DNA of 64,000 nucleotides from Streptomyces sp. SPB162 (GCF_029504575.1 NZ_JAQFII010000001.1:2082501-2146500); one strand, 5' to 3'. Positions 27,565-36,798 are shown, counted from the first letter of the stretch. Numbers and translations: made by a program. Notes: generated from the letters alone by a model not told the origin.

Positions 27565-28539
27565 TCAGGACAGATGACCCTTGACCTCGGCGGCGGCCTC
27601 GTCGCCGTAGGCCTTGGTGAAGCGGTCCATGAAGTGGCCGCGGCGCAGCTCGTACTCCTGGGTGCCGAGCGTCTCGATGACGAGCGTCGCCAGCATGCAG
27701 CCGAGCTGGGCGGAGCGCTCCAGGGACAGCTCCCAGTCCAGGCCCGCCAGGAAGCCGGCGCGGAAGGCGTCGCCGACACCGGTCGGGTCGACCTTCGCCT
27801 CCTCCTCGGCGCAGCCGACCTCGATCACCGGCAGTCCGGCACGCTCGATGCGGACACCCTGCGCGCCGAGGGTGGTGATGCGGGTGCCGACCTTGGCGAG
27901 GATCTCGTCGCCGGTCCAGCCGGTCTTCGACTCGATGAGCGCCTTCTCGTACTCGTTGGTGAACAGGTACGTGGCGCCGTCCACGAGGAGGCGGATGTCC
28001 TCGCCCTCCATGCGGGCGAGCTGCTGCGAGGGGTCGGCCGCGAACGGGATGCCGCGGCTGCGGCACTCCTGGGTGTGCCGGATCATCGCCTCGGGGTCGT
28101 CCGCGCCGATGAGGACCAGGTCCAGGCCGCCCACTCGGTCGGCGACCGGCTGCAGCTCGATCTGCCGGGCCTCGCTCATCGCGCCGGTGTAGAAGGACGC
28201 GATCTGGTTGTGGTCGGTGTCCGTGGTGCAGACGAAGCGCGCGGTGTGCAGCACCTCCGAGATGCGGACGGACGCGGTGTCCACGCCGTGCCGGTCCAGC
28301 CAGGCGCGGTACTCGGCGAAGTCGGAGCCCGCCGCGCCCACGAGGACCGGCCGGAGGCCGAGCACGCCCATGCCGAAGCAGATGTTGGGAGCGACTCCGC
28401 CGCGCCGCACATCGAGGGTGTCGACGAGGAAGGAGAGCGAGACCGTGTGCAGCTGGTCCGCGACCAGCTGGTCGGCGAAGCGGCCGGGGAAGGTCATCAG
28501 GTGATCGGTGGCGATGGATCCGGTGACAGCGATACGCAC
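27565..28539 (-). CDS. adoK: adenosine kinase (PfkB family)
   Basis: PfkB-family kinase of 324 aa that closely follows, as I recall it, the mycobacterial adenosine kinase Rv2202c (for example IAVTGSIATDHLM start, HTARFVCTTDTD, FAADPSQQLAR, AYLFTNEYE). The catalytic Asp and anion hole are in DPTGVGDAFRAGF (near residue 252). It phosphorylates adenosine to AMP for purine salvage. GTG at 28539 with AGGAG about 12 bases upstream. Divergent from the small gene at 28726. Confidence 0.88.
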   Translation of the reverse strand: MRIAVTGSIATDHLMTFPGRFADQLVADQLHTVSLSFLVDTLDVRRGGVAPNICFGMGVLGLRPVLVGAAGSDFAEYRAWLDRHGVDTASVRISEVLHTARFVCTTDTDHNQIASFYTGAMSEARQIELQPVADRVGGLDLVLIGADDPEAMIRHTQECRSRGIPFAADPSQQLARMEGEDIRLLVDGATYLFTNEYEKALIESKTGWTGDEILAKVGTRITTLGAQGVRIERAGLPVIEVGCAEEEAKVDPTGVGDAFRAGFLAGLDWELSLERSAQLGCMLATLVIETLGTQEYELRRGHFMDRFTKAYGDEAAAEVKGHLS

Positions 28540-28725
28540 GACTGAATGCTCCTGCGGGGCGGCGGCGAAGGTCGGCAAGGGCCGGAAGGGACCCCTGGGC
28601 AACGCGGAAGAGGCACTGTCATCGTATGGGGTGCACCGGCGGGGGCGGGAACCGGCCACCGACACGGAGAAACTACCCGATAGTAGGGCTTACCCGTACC
28701 TGATCAAGTGCCTAGGGTCGGAGGC

Positions 28726-28945
28726 ATGGCTTCTACTTCGTCCCCCGTGCCCCCCGTCGTCGAACCCGAATCCCGCTCCGACTCGCTTCGCCGAACTGCT
28801 CGGTGACTGCCGTCGGATGGCCCCGCACTGGACGGTTCCGGCCCATGCGGCTCCGTCGGCGGCCGCCCCCTCGAGCCTGCACGGCATCACCGTGCCGCTC
28901 GCGTCCGCGCACGTCGTGGACGGTATGGCGGAGTACGGCGCCTGA
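28726..28945 (+). CDS. small hypothetical protein, possible +1 frameshift
   Basis: The ATG at 28726 encodes MASTSSPVPPVVEPE and then meets a stop after 26 codons, while a good coding frame (FAELLGDCRRMAPHW through VVDGMAEYGA) continues one base off to a TGA at 28945. The span is 220 bases, one above a multiple of three, so a single surplus base near 28785-28800 would explain it and give about 72 aa. A -10-like TAGGGT and a GGAGG lie directly before the ATG, suggesting a near-leaderless transcript. Not recognised; existence moderately supported by coding bias. Confidence 0.45.
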
Positions 28946-29039
28946 TCCCCCGCGGTCGCGGAGCCGCGCGGTGGGAACCGCGCGGGCCCCGGCTCCGTCA
29001 CAGCTGCATCTGACGGTACGGAGCCGAGGGAGCAGCACG

Positions 29040-30656
29040 GTGAGCACCGAACGCAACGAAGACACGATGGACCATCCCGTCCCCCGCCGCCGCCTCAGGT
29101 CACCACTGGCTGTCGCCGCGATGGCCGCGGCGGTCCTGGTGGCGGGCGGCGGCGGGGCCTACTGGGCGACGGCGAACGCGGGCGGCACCGCGGACGGGCG
29201 CGAGAGCGGGCCGCCCGCGCCCCTGGCGCTGGACAGCGCCAAGAACGGTGTGGCGGCAGGCGCGGACAGCGGCAGCGCGACGGCCCCCGGCGCGCGGTAC
29301 CAGGTCGTCAAGCCGCTGCCGGCCGGCCCGAAGTCGGCGCCGGTCCAGCGGCCGCACGGGCAGGTCCCGCAGGCGGCCGTCGAGAAGCTGGCGAAGGCGC
29401 TGGACGTGCCCGGCCCCGTCAAGCTCGACCGTGACTTCTGGCGGGCGGGCGGCACCCCGGACGGCAGTGGTCCCTTCCTCCAGGTGAACCGGTCGGGCGA
29501 GGGGAACTGGTCGTACTCCCGGCTCGGGCCGTTCGCCAAGTGCTATCAGGCCCCTGCGCCGAAGCCGGGTGTGCCGGGCGCTCCGAGCGCGGGCGGCCCC
29601 GACTCCCCGGTCTGCTCCGGCCCCCCGGCCGCCTCGGCGGACGGCTCGGCCGGCACTTCGGCGTCGTCCTCGGGACCGTCCGGCGCGGGTGAGGGAGCGG
29701 TGTCGGAGGTCCGGGCCAAGCAGGCCGCGGCGCCGGCCCTGGCCGCTCTCGGGCTGACGGGCGCCAAGATCGACGCCGGCGAGACGGCCGGCGCCGTGCG
29801 GCTGGTGAACGCCGACCCGGTCGTGGGCGGGCTGCCGACGTACGGCTGGCGGACCACGCTGCGGGTCGGCGCGGACGGGCAGCTGAGCGGCGGCTACGGC
29901 CTGCTGGCGACGCTCGGGAAGGGCGACCGGTATCCGGTGGTCGACGCGGCCCAGGCCCTGAAGCAGCTGGAGGGCTCCGGAGCCGGCGGCACGGACCACG
30001 GCGTCGGCGGCACCTGCCCGTCGCTGCTCCCGAAGCAGCCGACGGCGCCGAGCGACGACAAGACGCTGCCGCAGACCATGCCGTGCGTGCCGGCCGCCGC
30101 GCAGAACCTCGAGGTCCGGGGCGCCGCGTTCGGGCTGTCGGCGCAGTTCGTCTCGGGCGCGCGGGCGCTGGTGCCGTCCTGGCTCTTCGACGTGGCGCAG
30201 GCCGGAGTGACCAAGGCGCACACCGTCGCCCAGCCGGCGGTGGAGGCCCGCTACATCCAGCAGAACGCGCCCGCTACGGGGCTGCCGGGCGAGCAGCCGG
30301 GCGGCTCGGGCGGTCCTGGCGCGACGACCGAGCCGACCCAGCCCGCCGACCCCGCCGACCCGGTGTCCCCGATCGACCCGAAGGTCCCGCAGAAGCAGAA
30401 GGCCGTCTCGTACACCGTGCGCGGCAACGTCCTGGAGCTGCACTTCTGGGCCGGGGTCTGCTCCACCTACGCGGCGACCGCCGAGGAGTCCACGGCGGCG
30501 GTGACCGTGCGGATCACGGGCACGCACGACCCCGCGAAGCGCGTCTGCATCATGATCGCGAAGGACACCACCCAGACGGTGCGGCTGGACCGGCCGCTCG
30601 GCGACCGCAAGGTCGTGGACCTGTACGACGGCGCGATCGTGCCGCTGCTCAAGTAG
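29040..30656 (+). CDS. large membrane-anchored exported protein
   Basis: A 538-aa protein of unknown function. After an Arg-rich start it has one hydrophobic anchor (about 22-42) and a large extracytoplasmic part rich in Ala, Pro, Gly and Ser, including a Pro/Asp-Pro low-complexity spacer near 430-450. The C-terminal domain (VSYTVRGNVLELHFWAGVC onward) looks folded and has paired cysteines. The start is the GTG at 29040 with GAGGGAG about 10 bases upstream. Followed by a terminator facing the A-type carrier gene. Confidence 0.75.
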   Translation: MSTERNEDTMDHPVPRRRLRSPLAVAAMAAAVLVAGGGGAYWATANAGGTADGRESGPPAPLALDSAKNGVAAGADSGSATAPGARYQVVKPLPAGPKSAPVQRPHGQVPQAAVEKLAKALDVPGPVKLDRDFWRAGGTPDGSGPFLQVNRSGEGNWSYSRLGPFAKCYQAPAPKPGVPGAPSAGGPDSPVCSGPPAASADGSAGTSASSSGPSGAGEGAVSEVRAKQAAAPALAALGLTGAKIDAGETAGAVRLVNADPVVGGLPTYGWRTTLRVGADGQLSGGYGLLATLGKGDRYPVVDAAQALKQLEGSGAGGTDHGVGGTCPSLLPKQPTAPSDDKTLPQTMPCVPAAAQNLEVRGAAFGLSAQFVSGARALVPSWLFDVAQAGVTKAHTVAQPAVEARYIQQNAPATGLPGEQPGGSGGPGATTEPTQPADPADPVSPIDPKVPQKQKAVSYTVRGNVLELHFWAGVCSTYAATAEESTAAVTVRITGTHDPAKRVCIMIAKDTTQTVRLDRPLGDRKVVDLYDGAIVPLLK

Positions 30657-30680
30657 CCCCCGCACCGGCTCGCGGAACGA

Positions 30681-30720
30681 CGAAGGCGGCGGTCACCCTC
30701 CCGGGTGGCCGCCGCCTTCG
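30681..30720. terminator. bidirectional stem-loop terminator
   Basis: An 18-bp stem (30681-30698 with 30703-30720) with one mismatch and 4-base loop, between convergent stops at 30656 and 30740. Confidence 0.78.
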
Positions 30721-30739
30721 CGTGAAACCGCGCGTTGAG

Positions 30740-31093
30740 TCAGTGGAACGAGTCGCCGCAGGCGCAGGAGCCCGTGGCGTTCGGGTTGTCGATCGTGAAG
30801 CCCTGCTTCTCGATCGTGTCCACGAAGTCGATGGAGGCGCCGCCCAGGTACGGGGCGCTCATGCGGTCGGTGACGACCTTCACACCATCGAAGTCCTTCA
30901 CGACATCGCCGTCGAGCGACCGCTCGTCGAAGAACAGCTGGTAGCGCAGGCCGGAGCAGCCGCCAGGCTGAACGGCGACGCGCAGCGCCAGGTCCTCGCG
31001 GCCTTCCTGCTCGAGCAAGCCCTTGACCTTGGCCGCGGCGGAATCCGACAGGAGAAGTCCGTCGTTCGCGGTGGTCTCGTCCTGAACCGTCAT
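30740..31093 (-). CDS. A-type iron-sulfur carrier (HesB/IscA/ErpA family)
   Basis: A 117-aa Fe-S cluster assembly protein that delivers clusters to apo-enzymes. The three conserved cysteines are in PGGCSGLRY (near residue 46) and SCACGDSF (near 110-112). ATG at 31093. It is divergent from nadA, whose product carries an oxygen-labile [4Fe-4S] cluster, which makes a functional link plausible; it may equally serve LipA, encoded later in the window. ErpA-like is the best guess among A-type carriers. Confidence 0.9.
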   Translation of the reverse strand: MTVQDETTANDGLLLSDSAAAKVKGLLEQEGREDLALRVAVQPGGCSGLRYQLFFDERSLDGDVVKDFDGVKVVTDRMSAPYLGGASIDFVDTIEKQGFTIDNPNATGSCACGDSFH

Positions 31094-31223
31094 CTGCTTC
31101 ACTCCCGGGTTGTTCGGACTGCTGCCACCGACTGGTAACCGGTGACCTCCCGGATTCATTCCGGGTCCGATACGTCTATGCGCCATCAATGCTCGCACAT
31201 CGCGCGCCCGGAACGGCTCGCGA

Positions 31224-31296
31224 CGGAATGCGTCACATTGACGTGACCCGCATCGTCAATCTGACACGAACGGGCTATCATAGATAACGTCAGGTA
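31224..31296. promoter_or_regulatory. erpA-like/nadA divergent promoter region
   Basis: The spacer holds GTCAC(N6)GTGAC at about 31230-31245 and an AT-rich CTGACA...TATCATAGATAACG segment just ahead of nadA. These could be an operator and promoter, respectively, but no spacing fits perfectly. Confidence 0.3.
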
Positions 31297-31335
31297 GACG
31301 AAAAGGCTGTGCTGCACAGAAAGGGCTCCGGGCCC

Positions 31336-32517
31336 GTGACCACCACAGAACCGCTGGATGTGCTGGATGTTCAGCCCACGCCGCTCGCCCTGCTGCTGCT
31401 CGGGCGGGAGTCCGATCCCCGCAGCGAGCGCGGTGTCGACTGCCCCGGCGACCTGCCGGCCGCGTCCGACCCCGACCTGGTCGAGCGCGCCCGCGCCGCC
31501 AAGGCCAGGCTCGGCAGCAAGGTCTTCATCCTGGGCCACCACTACCAGCGCGACGAGGTCATCGAGTTCGCCGATGTGACGGGCGACTCCTTCAAACTCG
31601 CGCGCGACGCCGCCGCCCGCCCGGAAGCCGAGTACATCGTCTTCTGCGGAGTGCACTTCATGGCCGAGTCCGCGGACATCCTCACCTCCGGCGACCAGGC
31701 CGTGATCCTCCCGGACCTGGCGGCCGGCTGCTCGATGGCCGACATGGCCACCGCCGAGCAGGTCGCCGAGTGCTGGGACGTGCTGACCGAGGCGGGCGTG
31801 GCCGGGACCACCGTCCCCGTCTCCTACATGAACTCCTCCGCCGACATCAAGGCCTTCACCGGCCGGCACGGCGGCACGATCTGCACGTCCTCGAACGCCG
31901 AGCGCGCGCTGGAGTGGGCGTTCTCGCAGGGCGAGAAGGTGCTCTTCCTCCCCGACCAGCACCTGGGCCGCAACACCGCGGTACGCGACCTGGGCCTGTC
32001 GCTCGACGACTGCGTCCTCTACAACCCGCACAAGCCGAACGGCGGCCTGACCGTCCAGCAGCTGCGCGACGCCAAGATGATCCTCTGGCGCGGGCACTGC
32101 TCCGTGCACGGCCGCTTCTCGATCGAGTCGGTCGAGGACGTCCGCGCCCGGATACCCGGCGTGAACGTCCTGGTGCACCCCGAGTGCAAGCACGAGGTCG
32201 TCTCCGCCGCCGACTACGTCGGCTCGACGGAGTACATCATCAAGGCGCTGGACGCGGCCCCGGCCGGCTCGGCGTGGGCGATCGGCACCGAGCTGAACCT
32301 GGTCCGCCGGCTCGCCAAAGCGCACCCGGACAAGCAGATCGTCTTCCTCGACAAGACCGTCTGCTTCTGCTCGACGATGAACCGCATCGACCTGCCGCAC
32401 CTGGTGTGGACGCTGGAGTCGCTGGCGGACGGCAAGCTCGTCAACCGCATCCAGGTGGACGAGGAGACCGAGCGGTACGCCAAGCTCGCGCTGGAGCAGA
32501 TGCTCGCCCTGCCGTAA
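31336..32517 (+). CDS. nadA: quinolinate synthase A
   Basis: Condenses iminoaspartate with dihydroxyacetone phosphate to quinolinate in NAD synthesis (393 aa). GHHYQRDEV near residue 63 is the substrate-binding signature; cluster cysteines are in FCGVHFMAES, HPECKHEV and VCFCSTMNRI. The protein is the long actinobacterial form. Start is placed at the GTG at 31336 where homologues begin, though an in-frame GTG at 31309 with AAAAGG nearby is an alternative. nadB and nadC are not in the window. Confidence 0.95.
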   Translation: MTTTEPLDVLDVQPTPLALLLLGRESDPRSERGVDCPGDLPAASDPDLVERARAAKARLGSKVFILGHHYQRDEVIEFADVTGDSFKLARDAAARPEAEYIVFCGVHFMAESADILTSGDQAVILPDLAAGCSMADMATAEQVAECWDVLTEAGVAGTTVPVSYMNSSADIKAFTGRHGGTICTSSNAERALEWAFSQGEKVLFLPDQHLGRNTAVRDLGLSLDDCVLYNPHKPNGGLTVQQLRDAKMILWRGHCSVHGRFSIESVEDVRARIPGVNVLVHPECKHEVVSAADYVGSTEYIIKALDAAPAGSAWAIGTELNLVRRLAKAHPDKQIVFLDKTVCFCSTMNRIDLPHLVWTLESLADGKLVNRIQVDEETERYAKLALEQMLALP

Positions 32518-32531
32518 AGAGTCCTGAACGC

Positions 32532-32576
32532 CGAACGGGCGGGCCGGACCCTTAGGGGTTCCGGCCCGCCCGTTCG
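32532..32576. terminator. long stem-loop terminator after nadA
   Basis: Perfect 16-bp outer stem (32532-32547 with 32561-32576), continued inward by a short ACCC/GGGT pair, between the convergent nadA and pspAA stops. Confidence 0.85.
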
Positions 32577-32613
32577 TGAGCGGTACGAGGTGTGAGGTGC
32601 GGTCGCCCGGCGT

Positions 32614-32892
32614 TCAGCCCGGGATGAGCCCGTCGTCGCCGAGCATCTCCCGGACCTCCGCGAGGGAGGCGTCGGGAGACGGAAGGATCAGTTCCGACGG
32701 CTCCAGGGAGGCGTCGGGAAGCGGTTCGCCCAGTTCCCGCACGGCGTCGAGCAGGGCTCCCAGCGTCTTGCGGAAGCCCTCCTCGTCACCGCTCTCGATC
32801 TCGGCGAGCAGTGCGTCGTCCAGCACATCGAGGCGGCCGAGATGGCTGTCGGCCATCTTCAGCTGCCCCTCCCCCATGATCCTGACGATCAT
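32614..32892 (-). CDS. PspA-associated protein PspAA
   Basis: A 92-aa acidic protein of the PspAA domain family, which occurs next to PspA in actinobacteria and archaea. It opens MIVRIMGEGQLK and has a DDALLAEIESGDEEGF helix typical of the family. It lies 46 bases after pspA on the same strand, so the pair is probably one transcript for envelope stress. Biochemical role unknown. Confidence 0.82.
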   Translation of the reverse strand: MIVRIMGEGQLKMADSHLGRLDVLDDALLAEIESGDEEGFRKTLGALLDAVRELGEPLPDASLEPSELILPSPDASLAEVREMLGDDGLIPG

Positions 32893-32938
32893 GACGGCGC
32901 CTCCTAGTCGTTCGGCTACGGCCTGGTGGTCATCCGCG

Positions 32939-33709
32939 TCACTGCTTGTCCATCCGCGGCCGGTCCTCGGGCTGCTTGCCGCCCTCGATGGCCTGCTGCG
33001 AGGTGCCGCCGGCCAGTTCGGCCTTCATGCGGGCCAGCTCCAGCTCGACGTCCGTACCACCGGACAGCCGGTCCAGCTCGGCCTGGATGTCGTCCTTCTG
33101 CAGGCCGCTCTGGTCGTCGAGGGCGCCGGACGCCATCAGCTCGTCGAGGGCACCGGCCCGCGCGCGCAGCTGCTCGGTCTTGTCCTCGGCACGCTGGATC
33201 GCCATGCCGACGTCGCCCATCTCCTCGGAGATGCCGGAGAACGCCTCGCCGATCTTGGTCTGCGCCTGGGCCGCCGTGTACGTGGCCTTGATGGTCTCCT
33301 TCTTCGTGCGGAAGGCGTCCACCTTGGCCTGCAGCCGCTGCGACGCGAGGGTGAGCTTCTCCTCCTCGCCCTGCAACGTCTGGTGCTGCGTCTCCAGGTC
33401 CGTGACCTGCTGCTGCAGCGCCGCCCGGCGCGACAGCGCCTCGCGGGCCAGATCCTCGCGACCCAGCGCCAGCGCCTTGCGGCCCTGGTCCTCGTAGGTC
33501 GACGACTTCTTCTGCAGCTCGTTCAGCTGCAGCTCCAGGCGCTTGCGCGAGGTGGCGACATCGGCCACACCCCGGCGTACCTTCTGCAGCAGTTCCAGCT
33601 GCTTCTGGTACGAGTAGTCAAGCGTCTCGCGCGGGTCCTCGGCCCTGTCCAGGGCCTTGTTGGCCTTCGCGCGGAAAATAAGTCCCATCCGCTTCATGAC
33701 ACCGCTCAT
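32939..33709 (-). CDS. pspA: PspA/IM30 family phage-shock protein
   Basis: A 256-aa coiled-coil membrane-remodelling protein that coats and stabilises the inner face of a damaged membrane (ESCRT-III-like superfamily). The amphipathic N-terminus MSGVMKRMGLIFRAKANKAL is followed by nearly continuous heptad-rich helices to about residue 225. The C-terminal tail is variable. ATG at 33709. Downstream pspAA supports the assignment. Divergent from the DUF3043 membrane protein. Confidence 0.93.
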   Translation of the reverse strand: MSGVMKRMGLIFRAKANKALDRAEDPRETLDYSYQKQLELLQKVRRGVADVATSRKRLELQLNELQKKSSTYEDQGRKALALGREDLAREALSRRAALQQQVTDLETQHQTLQGEEEKLTLASQRLQAKVDAFRTKKETIKATYTAAQAQTKIGEAFSGISEEMGDVGMAIQRAEDKTEQLRARAGALDELMASGALDDQSGLQKDDIQAELDRLSGGTDVELELARMKAELAGGTSQQAIEGGKQPEDRPRMDKQ

Positions 33710-33903
33710 GGGCCTCGCGCGCCCCCTTCTCGGACTACAGCTCCAGCACCTCTACAGACCCCACAGTACGGGCCCTGGTTCCATTACCGCACTGTTCCCG
33801 GGCGGATGCGCTCCTCCCTAGGGACGATCACGGTTCGGTGACCTCAGGCCCAAGGAGTAGGTGAGGGCTGGGGTTACCGCCCCGGGGCACGTAACCTGGA
33901 GTC

Positions 33904-34491
33904 GTGTTCCGACGTCGTTCCCCAGATGAGCAGGCCTCAACCACCTCGGTGCTTGAGGACCAGCCCCGCGACCCGCAGGCTCCCAAGGGTCGCCCCACGC
34001 CCAAGCGCAACGAGGCCCAGGGCCAGCGCCGCACCCGTGCCACCGTGCCGACCGACCGCAAGGCGGCCGGCAAGCAGGCACGGGAAGCGCGCCGTGCCGA
34101 GATGGCCAAGCAGCGCGAAGCGCTGGCAGGTGGCGACGAGCGCTACCTGCCGGTCCGAGACAAGGGACCGGTGCGCAAGTTCGTCCGGGACTACGTCGAC
34201 TCGCGCTACCGCGTCGCGGAGTTCTTCCTCCCGCTCGCGGTGGTCATCCTCGTGCTGAGCATGATCCAGAACACTCAGCTGCGGAACCTCTCGCTGCTGC
34301 TGTGGATGGTCGTGATCGCCCTGATCGTGGTCGACTCGGTCATCACCACGATCCTGCTGCGCAAGCAGTTGCGGAAGCGCTTCCCCGACAAGAACCTGCG
34401 CGGTGCGGTGGCGTACGCCCTGATGCGTACGCTCCAGATGCGCCGCCTGCGGCTGCCGAAGCCGATGGTCAAGCGCGGCGTGAAGCTCTGA
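33904..34491 (+). CDS. DUF3043 membrane protein
   Basis: A 195-aa protein of the actinobacterial DUF3043 family, function unknown. The first 75 residues are basic, disordered and rich in Arg/Lys. Two hydrophobic helices follow (EFFLPLAVVILVLSM near 105-120 and LSLLLWMVVIALIVVDSVI near 127-147), then a basic cytoplasmic tail. GTG at 33904. The stop overlaps the CTG proposed as start of the methyltransferase. Confidence 0.85.
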   Translation: MFRRRSPDEQASTTSVLEDQPRDPQAPKGRPTPKRNEAQGQRRTRATVPTDRKAAGKQAREARRAEMAKQREALAGGDERYLPVRDKGPVRKFVRDYVDSRYRVAEFFLPLAVVILVLSMIQNTQLRNLSLLLWMVVIALIVVDSVITTILLRKQLRKRFPDKNLRGAVAYALMRTLQMRRLRLPKPMVKRGVKL

Positions 34492-35279
34492 GCACCGGCA
34501 GGTCCGGCTTCGAGGGCGGCGCCCCCGCCTGGCTGGAGGGGTTGGGCGGGCTGCGCAACGTCGTCCGCCAGGAACTGGTGGCCCGCCAGCTCGACGAGCA
34601 GATAACCGCGCGCTTCGCCGTGGGCCGCCGGCTGCGGGTCCTCGACGTCGGCCCCGGCCAGGGCACCCAGGCGCTGCGGCTGGCCCGCGCCGGGCACCAG
34701 GTCACCGGCCTGGAGTCCGACCCGGTGATGCTGGACACGCTGCGCACCGCGCTGGCCGTCGAACCGGAGGGCATACGCGAGCGGGTCGCCCTGATCGCGG
34801 GCGACGGCCGCGAGACCGGGCGGCACTTCGGGCCCGGCAGCTTCGACCTCGTGCTCTGCCACGGGGTGCTGATGTACATGTCCGAGCCCGACACGATGCT
34901 GGCGGCGCTGGCCCGGGTGCTCGCACCCGGCGGCCTGCTCTCGCTGCTCGTGCGCAACGCCGACGCGCTGGCCATGCGGCCGGGGCTACTCGGCGACTGG
35001 CCCGGCACGCTGAGCGCCTTCGGCAGCCAGACGTACACCAACCGCCTCGGCCTCGAGGTGCGCGCCGACCGCCGGGAGGCCGTGACCGCGACCCTGGGCG
35101 GGCTCGGCACCCCCGTCGACGCCTGGTACGGGGTGCGGGTCCTCACCGATGCCGCGCCGGACGACGCGGCCCTTCCAGCGGACCTCGAACCGCTGCTGGC
35201 CGCCGAGGAACAGGCGGGGCGGACAGATCCGTACCGCGCGGTGGCGGCCCTGCTGCACCTGTGCGGTGTGCGCGCCTAG
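34488..35279 (+). CDS. class I SAM-dependent methyltransferase
   Basis: A 263-aa methyltransferase with a clear motif I, LRVLDVGPGQGTQAL (near residue 48-62), an acidic GLESDPVML strand and the FDLVLCHGVLMYM motif IV. Substrate unknown. No ATG or GTG lies at the family-typical N-terminus (SGFEGGAPAWLEG); the frame is entered through a CTG at 34488 whose last two bases overlap the TGA of DUF3043, or less likely a TTG at 34542. A non-canonical, coupled start is therefore likely. Transcribed with DUF3043. Confidence 0.82.
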   Translation: MSTGRSGFEGGAPAWLEGLGGLRNVVRQELVARQLDEQITARFAVGRRLRVLDVGPGQGTQALRLARAGHQVTGLESDPVMLDTLRTALAVEPEGIRERVALIAGDGRETGRHFGPGSFDLVLCHGVLMYMSEPDTMLAALARVLAPGGLLSLLVRNADALAMRPGLLGDWPGTLSAFGSQTYTNRLGLEVRADRREAVTATLGGLGTPVDAWYGVRVLTDAAPDDAALPADLEPLLAAEEQAGRTDPYRAVAALLHLCGVRA

Positions 35280-35326
35280 GGCGCGGCATCCCCTCGTTCG
35301 TTACGGACAAAAGGGACACTCCTGTC

Positions 35327-36421
35327 ATGAGTGGACCCATGACACGCCCCCTGGCCGCGCGACGGGCACGCCCCTGCGCCGCCGCCGTCTGCGCGGCGGC
35401 GCTGCTGGCGGGATGCACCTCCGGCTCCGGCGATCCGGACGCCTCCGCGACGGGCCGGTCCCCGACATCGTCCGCCGCATCCGCGCCCTCGTCCTCCGAC
35501 CAGCTGCAGAACGAGTACCAGAGCGTCGTGAAGAACGTGCTCCCGTCCGTCGTCCAGATCACCACGGAGTCGGACCTGGGCTCCGGGATCGTCTACGACG
35601 ACCAGGGCCACATCGTCACCAACGCGCACGTCGTCGGCGACGCCAGGAAGTTCACCGTCACCCTGGTCACCGGCGGGAACCCGCTGGAGGCCGTGCTGGT
35701 CTCCTCGTACCCGGCGGAGGACCTCGCGGTGATCAAGCTCAGCGCTCCCCCGAAGGACCTGAAGCCCGCGAGGTTCGCCGACTCCGCGAAGGTGGAGGTC
35801 GGCCAGATCGTGCTGGCCATGGGCAATCCGCTGGGGCTGTCCGGCAGCGTCACGCAGGGCATCGTCTCGGCTGTCGGCCGGACGGTCACCGAGGGCGCCG
35901 GCGACGGGGGCGGCACCGGGGCCACCATCGCGAACATGGTGCAGACCTCGGCCGCGATCAACCCCGGCAACAGTGGCGGCGCCCTGGTGAACCTCGACAA
36001 CAAGGTCATCGGCATCCCGACGCTGGCCGCCACCGACCCCCAGATGGGCGCGGGCGCGGCACCCGGCATCGGCTTCGCCCTCCCGGCCTCGACCGTCACC
36101 GACATCGCCGACCAGATCATCAAGGACGGCAAGGTCACCGACTCCGGACGCGCCGCCCTCGGCATCACCGCACGCACCGTCGTCGGTGATGACCTGCGGC
36201 CGGCCGGCGTCGCCGTGGTCTCGGTGAGCGACGACGGAGGCGCCGCGAAGGCGGGCCTGAAGGCGGGCGACGTCATCACCAAGATCGACACGACCCCGGT
36301 CACGACGATGCAGTCCCTGACGGAGGCCCTGGCGGCCCACAAACCGGGCGACAAGGTCCAGGTGACGTACGTGCGCGACGGCAGCACGCGGACGGCGGAG
36401 GTCACGCTGGGTTCGATCTGA
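35327..36421 (+). CDS. HtrA/DegP-like serine protease lipoprotein
   Basis: S1C-type trypsin-like protease with one C-terminal PDZ domain (364 aa). The signal ends in the lipobox LLAGC (near residue 28), so it acts outside the membrane as an anchored lipoprotein. The triad is His in VTNAHVVG (near 100), Asp in AEDLAVIKL (near 132) and Ser in GNSGGALVN (near 216). The PDZ domain spans about 275-360. Likely role is quality control of exported proteins. ATG 35327 with AAGGGA upstream; ATG at 35339 is an alternative. Confidence 0.9.
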   Translation: MSGPMTRPLAARRARPCAAAVCAAALLAGCTSGSGDPDASATGRSPTSSAASAPSSSDQLQNEYQSVVKNVLPSVVQITTESDLGSGIVYDDQGHIVTNAHVVGDARKFTVTLVTGGNPLEAVLVSSYPAEDLAVIKLSAPPKDLKPARFADSAKVEVGQIVLAMGNPLGLSGSVTQGIVSAVGRTVTEGAGDGGGTGATIANMVQTSAAINPGNSGGALVNLDNKVIGIPTLAATDPQMGAGAAPGIGFALPASTVTDIADQIIKDGKVTDSGRAALGITARTVVGDDLRPAGVAVVSVSDDGGAAKAGLKAGDVITKIDTTPVTTMQSLTEALAAHKPGDKVQVTYVRDGSTRTAEVTLGSI

Positions 36422-36424
36422 CCG

Positions 36425-36458
36425 GTAGGGGCGCCCACGGTTCCGCGGGCGCCCCTAC
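36425..36458. terminator. bidirectional stem-loop terminator
   Basis: Perfect 12-bp stem (36425-36436 with 36447-36458) and 10-base loop between convergent stops at 36421 and 36471. Confidence 0.75.
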
Positions 36459-36470
36459 GCGCCGGAGGAG

Positions 36471-36680
36471 CTACTCCTCGTTGCCGTGCAGGCTCATCGG
36501 GCCGTAGATCTTGGTCTCCCCGTCGAAGAGGACGACCTGGTCCGCGCCGCCCTCCGCCAGCTCCTTCCAGAGCTCACCGATCCAGGACTCGGCGTCCCCC
36601 TGGGTCGTGAACTCCTCCGGCTCCACCGCGGGCGCAACCTCGGTGCCGTCGGCCTTCTCGAACCGCCACGTCCACGCCAT
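36471..36680 (-). CDS. small conserved hypothetical protein
   Basis: A 69-aa acidic cytoplasmic protein (MAWTWRFEKADG start, Trp-rich) of unknown function. Good coding bias, an ATG at 36680 with GAGG close by and a downstream terminator support it as real. It is divergent from the fused cobU gene. Confidence 0.8.
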   Translation of the reverse strand: MAWTWRFEKADGTEVAPAVEPEEFTTQGDAESWIGELWKELAEGGADQVVLFDGETKIYGPMSLHGNEE

Positions 36681-36798
36681 GTATTTCTCCTCGGTCCTCG
36701 GTCCACAGCTGCTGCTGTCCGTCGTGTACCTGTCCCGCAGGGTAACCGCATGGCGGACCCGGCGAGCCCGCCGTACGCGGACGCGAGACGATCTGGGG

